A stretch of DNA of 64,000 nt. It comes from Pseudobutyrivibrio ruminis DSM 9787 (GTDB lineage: Bacteria > Bacillota > Clostridia > Lachnospirales > Lachnospiraceae). This document shows positions 41,147-49,681 of this stretch, one piece after another. The notes beneath the pieces were generated by a model. That model saw only the letters and a program-made list of their open reading frames with translations, was not told the DNA's origin and searched no databases. The DNA lies in the NCBI RefSeq assembly GCF_900218035.1, contig NZ_OBMR01000008.1:62001-126000 (forward strand). The letters run 5' to 3'. Position 1 is the first letter of the stretch, and the number at the start of each line of letters is the position of its first letter. The translations under genes and the position numbers were made by a program.

Positions 41147-42511
41147 ATGAATAATTCAAAAAAAATCGATATGATCCATGGCCCGCTCTTGGGCAAATTA
41201 ATTATCTTTACAATACCTATTATTTTGTCAGGTGTTTTGCAACTTCTTTTTAATGCAGCTGATGTAATAGTAGTGGGTCGTTTTGCCGGCGAAGCGAGTC
41301 TAGCAGCCGTAGGTTCCACAGGTTCTCTTATAAATTTAATGACTAATTTGTTTATTGGTATGTCCGTTGGTGCAAATGTATGCGCAGCTCAGTTTTATGG
41401 CGCAAATCACCATGACGACGTTAAAAAGACAGTTCATACAAGCACTGCTTTTTCATTGATTTGTGGCGTATTTCTTGTATTTGTTGGATTGTTTTTGGCC
41501 AGACCTATACTTGAGATAATGGGGTCACCTGAAGATGTTATTGGTTTGGCTGCATTGTATGTTCGTATATATTTTATTGCAATGCCAGCTATCATGCTGT
41601 ACAACTTCCTGGCAGCAATTCTTAGGGCAGCAGGAGATACAACTCATCCTCTTGTTTTCCTTACTATTGCCGGAGTTGTAAATGTTATTTTAAATCTTAT
41701 ATTAGTTATTTGTTTCAATATGGGTGTCGCAGGAGTTGCTATTGCCACTGCCACATCTAGCTATATCTCTTGTTTCCTATTAGTTGGGTTCTTTATGAAG
41801 CAAGAAGATGCATTACGACTTGAGTTTTCTAAGATTAAAATAGATAAGAGAATATTAAATCGTATTATAAGAATTGGATTACCTGCCGGAATTCAGGGAA
41901 CAGTCTTCTCTCTGTCTAATGTTGTTATTCAGTCGGCAATCAATTCATTTGGTACTGCGGTAATAGCTGGATCGTCAGCTGCTGCCAGCATCGAAGGCTT
42001 TGTATATGTATCAATGAACTCAGTATCTCAAACTACTGTTACCTTTGTTGGTCAGAACTATGGAGCCGGAGATGAGCATCGTGTTAAGAAAGTAATATTT
42101 GAGACACTTGGAATTGTAATGGTTGTTGGTCTTGCTATGGGCAATTTAGCCTACCATTTTGCAACTCCACTGCTTGGTATATACACAGACAGTGCAGATG
42201 CAATAGCAGCCGGAACACTGCGTCTTTTCTGGGTTTGCTGTCCATATTTCCTTTGTGGAGTCATGGATACACTAACAGGTGGGCTGAGAGGATTGGGACG
42301 TTCTACAGTTCCAATGATAGTGTCGTTGTTGGGAGCATGTGTAACCAGATTAATCTGGATTGCCACATATTTCCATGTTCATCATACACAATCAGTATTG
42401 TTTTTCTCATACCCTGGAAGCTGGCTGTTGACACTTAGTGTCCACAGCATCTGCCTCGTAGTGGTATATCGCGGTTGGGTAAAGCGTAAAGCGTCCGAGG
42501 TACGAATTTAA
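41147..42511 (+). CDS. MATE-family multidrug/sodium antiporter
   Basis: 454-aa exporter with 12 predicted membrane segments in two similar halves. Family marks are IPIILSGVLQLLFNAADVIVVGRFAGEASLAAVGSTG (helix 1-2) and the matching GLPAGIQGTVFSLSNVVIQSAINSFG in the second half. It expels cationic drugs or metabolites using a sodium or proton gradient. The ATG at 41147 is the only start that fits the family N-terminus (MNNSKKIDMIHGPLLGKLI). It has no ribosome binding site, and a longer frame to 41078 would run through a terminator. Confidence 0.9.
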   Translation: MNNSKKIDMIHGPLLGKLIIFTIPIILSGVLQLLFNAADVIVVGRFAGEASLAAVGSTGSLINLMTNLFIGMSVGANVCAAQFYGANHHDDVKKTVHTSTAFSLICGVFLVFVGLFLARPILEIMGSPEDVIGLAALYVRIYFIAMPAIMLYNFLAAILRAAGDTTHPLVFLTIAGVVNVILNLILVICFNMGVAGVAIATATSSYISCFLLVGFFMKQEDALRLEFSKIKIDKRILNRIIRIGLPAGIQGTVFSLSNVVIQSAINSFGTAVIAGSSAAASIEGFVYVSMNSVSQTTVTFVGQNYGAGDEHRVKKVIFETLGIVMVVGLAMGNLAYHFATPLLGIYTDSADAIAAGTLRLFWVCCPYFLCGVMDTLTGGLRGLGRSTVPMIVSLLGACVTRLIWIATYFHVHHTQSVLFFSYPGSWLLTLSVHSICLVVVYRGWVKRKASEVRI

Positions 42512-42558
42512 ATCATGGATTAATAAACGTTAAGCGACAAAAACTTTACACTAAATGA

Positions 42559-42639
42559 GCCTGTAGCTAACAAGCTATGATAATTCTAAAGCGAGAAATG
42601 CTCGAGCGTAGAATTATCATGCTTGTGAGCGTGACAGGC
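42559..42639 (+). ncRNA. Structured intergenic element, copy B (between MATE and GH2)
   Basis: Same plan as copy A: GCCTGT (42559-42564) with ACAGGC (42634-42639); 5-nt linker AGCTA; ACAAGC (42570-42575) with GCTTGT (42621-42626); a 12-bp stem 42577-42588 with 42609-42620; a 20-nt loop holding CGAG/CTCG; 7-nt right linker GAGCGTG. It ends 17 nt before the next start codon, followed by AGGGGG. No T-run. Confidence 0.65.
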
Positions 42640-42656
42640 GGACTAGGGGGTTAGTT

Positions 42657-44411
42657 ATGTATTGGAAAGAAATGCTTGGAGCTATTGCTAAGCCTAGTAA
42701 GGATGGAAAGACATATGAGTTGAGCACGGATTACAAGTTTGAAGGCTTGTTAGAGTATCCACGTCCTCAGCTCCAGCGCAAATCTTATATTAATTTAAAT
42801 GGCCAGTGGGACTATCGAATTATAAATGGTAAGGGACAAGTATGCAGTTCGGGCAGTATACTTGTCCCTTTTTCACCAGAAACTAAGCTTTCTGGTACGG
42901 ATATGCACATCCTTCTTCCGGAGGAAACCTTGGAATACACAAAGGTGTTTGAGATAGATAAGGTGAAAAAATCTAAGCATTTGTTACTTCATTTTGGAGC
43001 GGTAGATCAGGTGGCTCATGTGTCTTTAAATGGCATTAATTTAGGCTCCCATGAAGGTGGATTTACTACATTTACCTTTGATATCACAGATTACGTTGTA
43101 GAGGGAAATAACGAGCTAAAAGTTAAGGTTAGGGACTATACAGACAGAATTGGATATGCTAGAGGAAAACAAAGCATTGAGCCATCAGGCATGTGGTATA
43201 CAGCACAAAGCGGCATATGGCAGACAGTATGGATGGAATGGGTGCCAGATGCTTTTGTGACGGATTTAAAGATTAATCCAGACATTGATGGAAATAAGCT
43301 AAATATGATAATAAAGGTGTCTGAAATAAAGGGACATCTGGATATATCATCCTCAAATCAAGATTTAATAAAAGAGTACAAGGTTGATAATATCAAGGAT
43401 GATAAGCTTTATGTGACTATAGAACTTAATCAGTATCAGCTGTGGTCACCAGAAGACCCGGTACTTTACTTTTTAAATATAAGCTATGGCAAGGATAGCT
43501 TTTCTACATACTTTGCCATGAGGCATTTTGGTGTGGCTAGGGACGAAAAGGGAATTCCTCGCCTTACCTTGAATCATAAGCCTTATTTTATGAATGGTAT
43601 ATTGGATCAGGGGTACTATCCTGAGAGCCTTATGACACCGCCATCTGATGCAGCCATGATAAACGATATTGAAACCATCAAATCATTGGGCTTCAATATG
43701 ATTCGTAAACATTGCAAGATTGAACCAATGCGCTGGTACTTCCATTGTGACAGGCTAGGAATGATTGTATGGCAGGATATTGTCAATGGCGGCACAAAAT
43801 ACGATATGAACATGATTTGCAATATTCCTACAGTGGTGCGTCCATTTGGTAATGCAAAGGATAAAAACAGACTTTTCCTTAGATTTACCGGTAGAAATAC
43901 TGAAAAATCTAAGGAAGTATGGTTTAAAGAATGCAGGGAAATGATGCATCAGCTTTATAATGTACCTTCATTAGGCCAGTGGTGTTTGTTTAATGAGGGA
44001 TGGGGCCAATTTGATGCTGCAGGTTGCCTTGATTTTGCCAAAGAAATCGATGATACAAGGCCTATTGATGCAGCTTCAGGCTGGTTCCATGAAGGTTGTG
44101 GAGATGTGTTCTCTGAGCATGTTTATTTTGAAGAATTAAAGGTAAAGCGAAACAGAAGACCTTATGTTATCTCTGAATATGGCGGATATTCTCTTAAAGT
44201 GGGGACTCACGTGAAGAGAGACGCTGTTTATGGATACAAAAAATATCAACAGCAACATGAGTTGCAGAATGCTTACGATGAACTTATGGCAAAAATAAAG
44301 TCCCTCCAGGAAGAGGGACTAAGTGCTGCTGTATTTACTCAAGCTACTGACATCGAAGATGAGGTTAATGGCTTGATGACTTATGACAGGAAGGTGCAAA
44401 AACTGTATTAA
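42657..44411 (+). CDS. GH2-family glycoside hydrolase
   Basis: 584-aa intracellular enzyme of the beta-galactosidase/glucuronidase family. The sugar-binding domain (about 25-180, LNGQWDYRI, EGGFTTFTFDITDYV) and Ig-like sandwich (about 185-290) precede a TIM barrel. The barrel holds the acid/base Glu in LFNEGWGQFD (about 447) and the nucleophile Glu in VISEYGGYS (about 505). The specificity cannot be read. AGGGGG lies 6 nt before the ATG. The 3' end overlaps the convergent ThrE gene by 47 bp. Confidence 0.88.
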   Translation: MYWKEMLGAIAKPSKDGKTYELSTDYKFEGLLEYPRPQLQRKSYINLNGQWDYRIINGKGQVCSSGSILVPFSPETKLSGTDMHILLPEETLEYTKVFEIDKVKKSKHLLLHFGAVDQVAHVSLNGINLGSHEGGFTTFTFDITDYVVEGNNELKVKVRDYTDRIGYARGKQSIEPSGMWYTAQSGIWQTVWMEWVPDAFVTDLKINPDIDGNKLNMIIKVSEIKGHLDISSSNQDLIKEYKVDNIKDDKLYVTIELNQYQLWSPEDPVLYFLNISYGKDSFSTYFAMRHFGVARDEKGIPRLTLNHKPYFMNGILDQGYYPESLMTPPSDAAMINDIETIKSLGFNMIRKHCKIEPMRWYFHCDRLGMIVWQDIVNGGTKYDMNMICNIPTVVRPFGNAKDKNRLFLRFTGRNTEKSKEVWFKECREMMHQLYNVPSLGQWCLFNEGWGQFDAAGCLDFAKEIDDTRPIDAASGWFHEGCGDVFSEHVYFEELKVKRNRRPYVISEYGGYSLKVGTHVKRDAVYGYKKYQQQHELQNAYDELMAKIKSLQEEGLSAAVFTQATDIEDEVNGLMTYDRKVQKLY

Positions 44412-44832
44412 ACCAGCTTTGAGGGAAAGCCATACCAAAGATGATTCCCATTACGATTGCACCTGCTGTTTTGATGGTGGATAACCCGTAAGAACCGAAG
44501 GTTTCCATGTTGTTCATAATTAAATAGTAAGAAGTATAGTAAATTCCGGCACCAGGTACCAGTGGGAATATTCCCGCTATAAGGTACACGGTGACGGGAT
44601 TTTTTCTTTTTACAGCCAGTGAACGTGAAAACAGTGTAAGGAACAAAGAACCTATCATGTTTCCAAGTGTTGGTGCTCCAAGGACTGTGGATATTATAGA
44701 GTAGGATATCCAGCCAATCGCTCCGGAGAGTCCACAAAATAGAAGCTCTGACTTTGGTGCGGAAAAAATCATTGCAAATGCTAAGGTGGCTACCATAGCT
44801 ATTATAAATTGAATAATGTAATCAGCTATCAT
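44365..44832 (-). CDS. Threonine/serine exporter, ThrE C-terminal-type membrane subunit
   Basis: 155-aa membrane protein with four hydrophobic segments, of the ThrE_2 (DUF3815) family. Marks are the N-terminal GAIGWISYSI and IGSLFLTLFSRSLAVKRKNPVTVYLIAGIFPLVPGAGIYYT. Its start codon overlaps the stop of the DUF1212-type gene upstream, so the two halves of the exporter are made together. In Corynebacterium the two are one protein. It expels threonine/serine, or in other bacteria small acids. Confidence 0.87.
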   Translation of the reverse strand: MIADYIIQFIIAMVATLAFAMIFSAPKSELLFCGLSGAIGWISYSIISTVLGAPTLGNMIGSLFLTLFSRSLAVKRKNPVTVYLIAGIFPLVPGAGIYYTSYYLIMNNMETFGSYGLSTIKTAGAIVMGIIFGMAFPQSWFNTVFAPSCHKSSSH

Positions 44833-45608
44833 TAGATGTAAGCACCTCCTCCTATGAAATGAGCAAAGGTGATTACAACACCAACTCCTACAGCAATACA
44901 GAAGGCTGTAAGAAGGGCGTCTATGAGTCGAATAGAGCCAGACAAATAGTCGCTGTTGATAAAATCACGAATGCTGTTAGTAAGAGGAATACCGGGCACT
45001 AATGGCATAATTGCACCGATGATTATTTTGTCGTAGTGAACAGGAAGCCCTACTGCATAAAAGAGAATAGCAGTGAGGGATATAACCATACTTGCTAGTA
45101 CGTTGGTAATTGTTTTGGAATTACCCATGCGTGCTTCAAAATGAAGGAATAATCTAAGGACTGCACCAACTATGCAGGCGATTAAGGCATCTAAAACTGT
45201 TCCTCCATATAGATAAGAAAATCCACCACATCCAATGGCAGTAGCAATTATCAACATTGGAAAATTGTAGGATGGAATTCGTTTACATTCTTCCAGCTTT
45301 GCCCATGCTTCATCTAGTGTGATCTCTTTTGAACAGACTTCACGGCATAAAGCATTCAGCCCAGCGATACGTCCTAAGTGGGTTGGATACATCGGTACAT
45401 GTCTGATCATTGAGCTGGCGTGCTCGGTAACCTCATCTGCACTTGCAAATATTCCGTTACTCAATACATACACATCACAGTCTGTAATATCATATGAATT
45501 TAAAATGGCGAGGACACTGTCCTCGACCCTGTAAACCTCTGCTCCATTTCTAAGAAGAATGTCTCCTAGTTCCACAGCAAAGGACAATACTTTTTTTGTA
45601 TCTGACAT
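44832..45608 (-). CDS. Threonine/serine exporter, ThrE N-terminal-type subunit (DUF1212)
   Basis: 258-aa protein. A soluble N-terminal region (about 1-110) has GDILLRNGAEVYRVEDSVLAIL, typical of DUF1212, and about five membrane segments follow. The phrase MPLVPGIPLTNSIRDFINSDYLSGSIRLIDALL is highly characteristic. It pairs with the membrane subunit encoded next. AGGGAG precedes the ATG on the minus strand. Its promoter lies in the DnaA-box-rich gap. Confidence 0.9.
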   Translation of the reverse strand: MSDTKKVLSFAVELGDILLRNGAEVYRVEDSVLAILNSYDITDCDVYVLSNGIFASADEVTEHASSMIRHVPMYPTHLGRIAGLNALCREVCSKEITLDEAWAKLEECKRIPSYNFPMLIIATAIGCGGFSYLYGGTVLDALIACIVGAVLRLFLHFEARMGNSKTITNVLASMVISLTAILFYAVGLPVHYDKIIIGAIMPLVPGIPLTNSIRDFINSDYLSGSIRLIDALLTAFCIAVGVGVVITFAHFIGGGAYI

Positions 45609-45640
45609 TGTTGCTCCCTAAAATAAAAATTCTACATTGA

Positions 45641-45873
45641 TTATCCATTATTAATAGAAGTTTTTCAACCAAATGTGTAGTTATTTACAATTGTGGATAA
45701 CTTTTGGGGAAAACTTTGTTCGTTGAAATGTGTATCACTAAAACGTTATCGCCCATAAAATCAACGTTTGTTGGCATTTTGGTTGAGTGCAATTTGTGGA
45801 TAAATATGTTAATAACATGGAAAATAGAAGTTATCCTCAACTGAAAAAAATCCATTGTGGAAATTGTGGATAA
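45641..45873. promoter_or_regulatory. Cluster of DnaA boxes in a 402-nt AT-rich gap
   Basis: Perfect DnaA boxes TGTGGATAA lie at 45692-45700, 45795-45803 and 45865-45873, all in the same orientation. Near matches are TTATCCATT (45641), TTATTTACA (45681) and TTATCCTCA (45831). No gene lies in 45609-46010. dnaA and dnaN are not adjacent, and gene direction does not switch here, so this is probably not the main origin. Confidence 0.65.
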
Positions 45874-45967
45874 GTCAAGTTGCTGGTTGAGACTAATATC
45901 AACAACGTATTATTTATTAATGTTTTCTTAAATAAACCTATGAATTGTAGGGCATTTAAGGTAATTG

Positions 45968-45976
45968 TGATATAAT
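45968..45976 (+). promoter_or_regulatory. Extended -10 of mrp
   Basis: TGA-TATAAT (45968-45976) lies 34 nt before the mrp start. No good -35 is seen at the right distance. Confidence 0.5.
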
Positions 45977-46010
45977 GTTTGACGGATTACAGAAATTAGG
46001 AGGTCTAATA

Positions 46011-46871
46011 ATGGCAGAGAAAGAAACATGTGCTTCAGCTAGTTCTTGTAGCAGAGGCTCTTGTGAAGGCTGTCCATCTGCAGAGGCAGCAAAAAAAGGT
46101 GTTAGAAATACAGCATTTTTAGAAGAACAGAATAAGAATTCTAATATAAAACATGTTATCGGAGTTGTATCTGGTAAGGGTGGAGTTGGTAAATCATTAG
46201 TTACATCTTCACTTGCTGGTGTTATGGCTAGAGCAGGCTATAGCGTTGGTATTCTTGATGCAGATATCACCGGTCCATCTATTCCAAAGATGTTTGGTGT
46301 ACACGGCCCAGCTATGGCTAACGATGATGGTACATTCCCAGAGGTTGCTGAGGATGGTACAAAAATCATGTCTATCAACCTCATGCTTGAGGATGAGGAA
46401 GCTCCAGTTATCTGGAGAGGTCCAGTTATCGCAGGTGTTGTAAAGCAGTTCTGGACTGACACACAGTGGGGTGATATAGATTACTTATTCGTAGATATGC
46501 CACCAGGAACAGGTGATGTTCCTCTTACATGCTTCCAGTCACTTCCTGTAGATGGAATTGTTATTGTAACAAGCCCACAGGAATTAGTACAGATGATTGT
46601 TAAGAAGGCATACAACATGGCAGATATGATGCACATTCCAGTGCTTGGCCTTGTTGAAAACTACTCATATATTTCATGCCCAGATTGTGGAAAGAAAATC
46701 GAAATCTTTGGTGAAAGCCACATTGATGAGGTTGCAGCAAGCCTTAATATTCCAGTACTTGGCAAGATGCCAATGGATAGAGCTTTCGCAACAGCTGCAG
46801 ATGCAGGACGCATCTTCGATATGCCTAATAACTACCTTGTTAAGGCACAAGATGTATTAGAGAAGCTTTAG
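46011..46871 (+). CDS. Mrp/NBP35-family iron-sulfur cluster carrier ATPase
   Basis: 286-aa P-loop protein that binds and delivers iron-sulfur clusters. The deviant Walker A SGKGGVGKSLVTSSLA (about 45-60), DADITGPSIPKMFG and DYLFVDMPPGTGDVPLT are intact. The CxxC cluster site is SCPDCGKKIEIFG (about 220). The N-terminal Cys-rich stretch (CASASSCSRGSCEGCPS) resembles that of Nbp35-like members. The ATG at 46011 has TAGGAGG 7 nt upstream; the in-frame start at 45975 lies inside the promoter and is rejected. Confidence 0.92.
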   Translation: MAEKETCASASSCSRGSCEGCPSAEAAKKGVRNTAFLEEQNKNSNIKHVIGVVSGKGGVGKSLVTSSLAGVMARAGYSVGILDADITGPSIPKMFGVHGPAMANDDGTFPEVAEDGTKIMSINLMLEDEEAPVIWRGPVIAGVVKQFWTDTQWGDIDYLFVDMPPGTGDVPLTCFQSLPVDGIVIVTSPQELVQMIVKKAYNMADMMHIPVLGLVENYSYISCPDCGKKIEIFGESHIDEVAASLNIPVLGKMPMDRAFATAADAGRIFDMPNNYLVKAQDVLEKL

Positions 46872-46930
46872 ATTTTAGATGAGCTAGTATGTGTAACTAG
46901 CGGAATAAAATATTAAAAGGAGAATTAATT

Positions 46931-47452
46931 ATGGTACAGAATCCAGTAGTTACAATTGAAATGGAAAATGGCGATATCATGAAAGCTGAGCTTTATCCTG
47001 AAATCGCTCCAAACACAGTTAATAACTTTATTAGCTTGATTAACCACAACTTCTATGATGGAGTTATCTTCCATAGAGTTATCAAGGGCTTTATGCTTCA
47101 GGGTGGAGATCCAGACGGAACAGGTATGGGCGGCCCAGGATACTCTATCAAGGGTGAGTTTACAAGCAACGGCTTTAAGAATGATTTAAAGCATGAGCCA
47201 GGTGTACTTTCAATGGCTCGTACAATGATGCCAAACTCAGCAGGTAGCCAGTTCTTCATTATGCACAAGAATAGTCCACATCTTGATGGCGACTATGCTG
47301 CATTTGGTAAGGTTATCGAGGGTATGGATGTTGTTAACAAAATCGCTGAGACAGATACAGACTGGTCAGATAGACCTCTTAACGAGCAGAAGATGAAGAA
47401 GGTTACTGTTGAGACTTTCGGAGTTGAGTATCCAGAGCCTGAGAAGTACTAA
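46931..47452 (+). CDS. Cyclophilin-type peptidyl-prolyl isomerase
   Basis: 173-aa cytosolic prolyl isomerase that aids protein folding. Active-site residues are in FHRVIKGFMLQGGDPDGTG (about 45-63, Arg catalytic), SMARTMMPNSAGSQFFIMH and YAAFGKVIEGMDVVNKI. AAAGGAG precedes the ATG. It lies 59 nt after mrp with a small hairpin (GCTAGT/ACTAGC, 46883-46901) in the gap and is probably co-transcribed. Confidence 0.94.
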   Translation: MVQNPVVTIEMENGDIMKAELYPEIAPNTVNNFISLINHNFYDGVIFHRVIKGFMLQGGDPDGTGMGGPGYSIKGEFTSNGFKNDLKHEPGVLSMARTMMPNSAGSQFFIMHKNSPHLDGDYAAFGKVIEGMDVVNKIAETDTDWSDRPLNEQKMKKVTVETFGVEYPEPEKY

Positions 47453-47505
47453 TTATTAGCTTTGTTAAAACAACTATTGCCACAATCATAATGTTGTGAT
47501 ATCAT

Positions 47506-47534
47506 AGCGGCACGCGTTTTGCGTGTCGCTTTTT
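47506..47534 (+). terminator. Terminator after the cyclophilin gene
   Basis: AGCGGCACGC (47506-47515) and GCGTGTCGCT (47521-47530) pair with one G-T, followed by TTTT. Confidence 0.85.
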
Positions 47535-47564
47535 CATTTATTTCATTCATATCCCAATAATACT

Positions 47565-48320
47565 ATGGAACTTAATAATTTAAGGCTTTGTTTTGCTTTA
47601 TGGATAGGTGTAGAGGCTATTTCTATACTTGCTGCCATTTGCCATAAACACAGAAGTAATAAGGCTTTTCGCATGAAACAGCTATATTTCAATAGAATGC
47701 TTTATTTAATGGAAAGAAAGGTGCAAAGGGAGAGCCTGCTTCAGGAATGCTACTTGAATACTACATCCTGTAAGCCATTACAAAGACTGCTATTTAAGGC
47801 TTTGAACCTACAGAATCCCAATAGCGGATTTAGATATATGACGAAAGCTTTATATTGTAAGCCTATTAAACTATTAAATGGGTATCTTATAAATAGCAAG
47901 GATAGAAAATTGACCAAAGACACAGTGGAGTACTTTCAAGATCAATTGGAATTGTGGATAACTTCTAGAAAAAAACTGCAAGAACATTTAAATACTAACA
48001 GGCTTATCTACATAATTGAAAAGACAATTTTTATGATTGCAAATTTGGCGTTATATTTTAGAAGTAGACTAAATATTACCCTGTTTATATTTATTGTTGT
48101 CAATACAATTGGCGTAGTTCTCTTCATTGTTCTGGATTATGAATGTGTTGTTGTAGATGAGGAATTCCGTGACAGAAAACTTGCAAGAAATAATACTATA
48201 GAAAAAAAGACCCTAAAACCAGCCCGCAGAATGAAAGAAATCTTTCAAACTGTAGCTAGTTTGGGTCTGATAATCAATGTAACTATGCTTGTGGAGCAGT
48301 ATCTTGATAAGGTAATTTAA
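47565..48320 (+). CDS. Unrecognised membrane protein, 251 aa
   Basis: Basic protein with one hydrophobic segment at the N-terminus (about 6-24), a Lys/Arg-rich middle region (about 30-150) and two further segments (about 160-200). It ends with a charged tail and a final short hydrophobic stretch. No family is recognised; the layout slightly recalls pilus-assembly TadB/TadC proteins but no motif supports that. The ATG at 47565 has no Shine-Dalgarno sequence. An in-frame GTG at 47523 lies inside the terminator and is rejected. The end overlaps the convergent CNNM gene by 38 bp. Confidence 0.6.
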   Translation: MELNNLRLCFALWIGVEAISILAAICHKHRSNKAFRMKQLYFNRMLYLMERKVQRESLLQECYLNTTSCKPLQRLLFKALNLQNPNSGFRYMTKALYCKPIKLLNGYLINSKDRKLTKDTVEYFQDQLELWITSRKKLQEHLNTNRLIYIIEKTIFMIANLALYFRSRLNITLFIFIVVNTIGVVLFIVLDYECVVVDEEFRDRKLARNNTIEKKTLKPARRMKEIFQTVASLGLIINVTMLVEQYLDKVI

Positions 48321-49557
48321 TTCTAAGCTTTGTGATACGCTTCTTATCAACTGCAAGCACGCGAACTATGGTGCCATTTTCTGATACGTAGGTTTCACCG
48401 GCATTTGGAAAGTGATCAAAGGCTCCAACGATGTATCCGCCGATGGTATCATAGTCCTCGCTTGTAAATCCCAGAGGAATTATATTGCATAAATCTTCTA
48501 GATTCATTGAACCGAGAACCTGGTATTCTCTATCGTTTAGACGTACGATTGGGTCTTCCTCATCTTCATCGTACTCATCACGAATCTCGCCAACAATTTC
48601 TTCCAACAAGTCTTCCATAGTAATCATTCCGGATAAATCACCGTATTCATCCAACACTATGGAAACTGTTGTAGATTCTTCTCGCATCTCATCAAAAAGA
48701 TCAGATACGTTTTTCATTTCATAAGTAAAGTAAACATCGCGAAGGTAGTTTCTAACAGAGAAGTCATCACCTGGAACAAGTCCAAGGAAATCCTTCATAT
48801 TCACCATGCCGATAATTTTTTCACTGTCTGGCTCACAAACAGGAAGTCGTGTAAACATGTCTTCTTTAAAGACTGATATTAAATCATTATAAGAGATATC
48901 AGCGTCAACCATGGTCATATCGATACGAGGAATCATAACTTCTTTTGCACAAGCATCAGAGAAGTCGAACACTTTGTGTATCATGGTGCGCTCATCGCCT
49001 TCAATTTCACCACTTTGATGGCTGGCATCTACCATTATTCTAAGCTCATCCTCAGTTATAGTGTCATCCTTGAAATCAGGATCGATTCCAAAAAGCTTTA
49101 TACAAAGTCCTGCCAGGAAATTAATTATTATAATAACTGGAGTAAGCAACCACATCAGTCCACTGATTATAGGTGCGAATAGAAGACTGAGGGATGTGGA
49201 ATTAATAGTTGCTATAGACTTAGGAGTGATTTCGCCGAATATCAATATTAATAATGTAAGAATACCTGTAGCGATTCCTGCTCCGACACTGCCAAATATG
49301 TCTATTGCAAGGGTTGTTGCAAGGGAAGATGCTGACAGGTTAACAATATTATTTCCTATTAATATTGCCGATAGCATTTTTTTAGGACGGGTGACAACAT
49401 TTAAAACTCTAGCAGCCTTTTTGTTGCCATCATCTGCCATAGTTTTCAGTTTGATTTTATTTACTGTTGTTAGTGCTGTTTCAGCTGATGAAAAGAAAGC
49501 GGAAAGGACTAACAATAATATGAGAATTATCAGTCTAATTAACAGGTGTGTATCCAA
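48283..49557 (-). CDS. CNNM/CorC-type membrane protein with CBS pair
   Basis: 424-aa hemolysin-family protein, likely a divalent-cation (magnesium) exporter or sensor. The N-terminal CNNM domain (about 1-190, four membrane segments, FFSSAETALTTVNKIKLKTMADDGNKKAARVL) is followed by two CBS domains (about 215-335, VMIPRIDMTMVDADI and VSIVLDEYGDLSGMITMEDLLEEIVGEI). A C-terminal CorC_HlyC domain (about 350-424) ends the protein. The start is a TTG at 49557 with AAGGAG about 9 nt upstream on the minus strand. Confidence 0.9.
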   Translation of the reverse strand: MDTHLLIRLIILILLLVLSAFFSSAETALTTVNKIKLKTMADDGNKKAARVLNVVTRPKKMLSAILIGNNIVNLSASSLATTLAIDIFGSVGAGIATGILTLLILIFGEITPKSIATINSTSLSLLFAPIISGLMWLLTPVIIIINFLAGLCIKLFGIDPDFKDDTITEDELRIMVDASHQSGEIEGDERTMIHKVFDFSDACAKEVMIPRIDMTMVDADISYNDLISVFKEDMFTRLPVCEPDSEKIIGMVNMKDFLGLVPGDDFSVRNYLRDVYFTYEMKNVSDLFDEMREESTTVSIVLDEYGDLSGMITMEDLLEEIVGEIRDEYDEDEEDPIVRLNDREYQVLGSMNLEDLCNIIPLGFTSEDYDTIGGYIVGAFDHFPNAGETYVSENGTIVRVLAVDKKRITKLRIKLPYQDTAPQA

Positions 49558-49665
49558 TAATGTATGCTCCTTTTACCAAAAATATTATTTCGTCAGTTAA
49601 TAACTAGAATTATACATATGGTAAAAAGTTGTTGCAAGGATAACCTACCCAAAGGACTTCATCTT

Positions 49666-49674
49666 TGCTAAAAT
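49666..49674 (+). promoter_or_regulatory. Extended -10 directly before the TPR lipoprotein gene
   Basis: TGC-TAAAAT (49666-49674) ends 7 nt before the ATG at 49682, with no usable Shine-Dalgarno sequence. It is almost the same arrangement as before the MATE gene. Confidence 0.5.
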
Positions 49675-49681
49675 GGATGCT

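Noticed and set aside
45609-46010. Chromosomal replication origin
   Set aside because: DnaA boxes are present but dnaA, dnaN, rpmH and gyrB are absent and coding direction does not change across the region; kept only as a DnaA-box cluster.
47953-47961. A further perfect TGTGGATAA
   Set aside because: It lies inside a coding sequence (codons for Leu-Trp-Ile-Thr) and stands alone, so it is likely chance.
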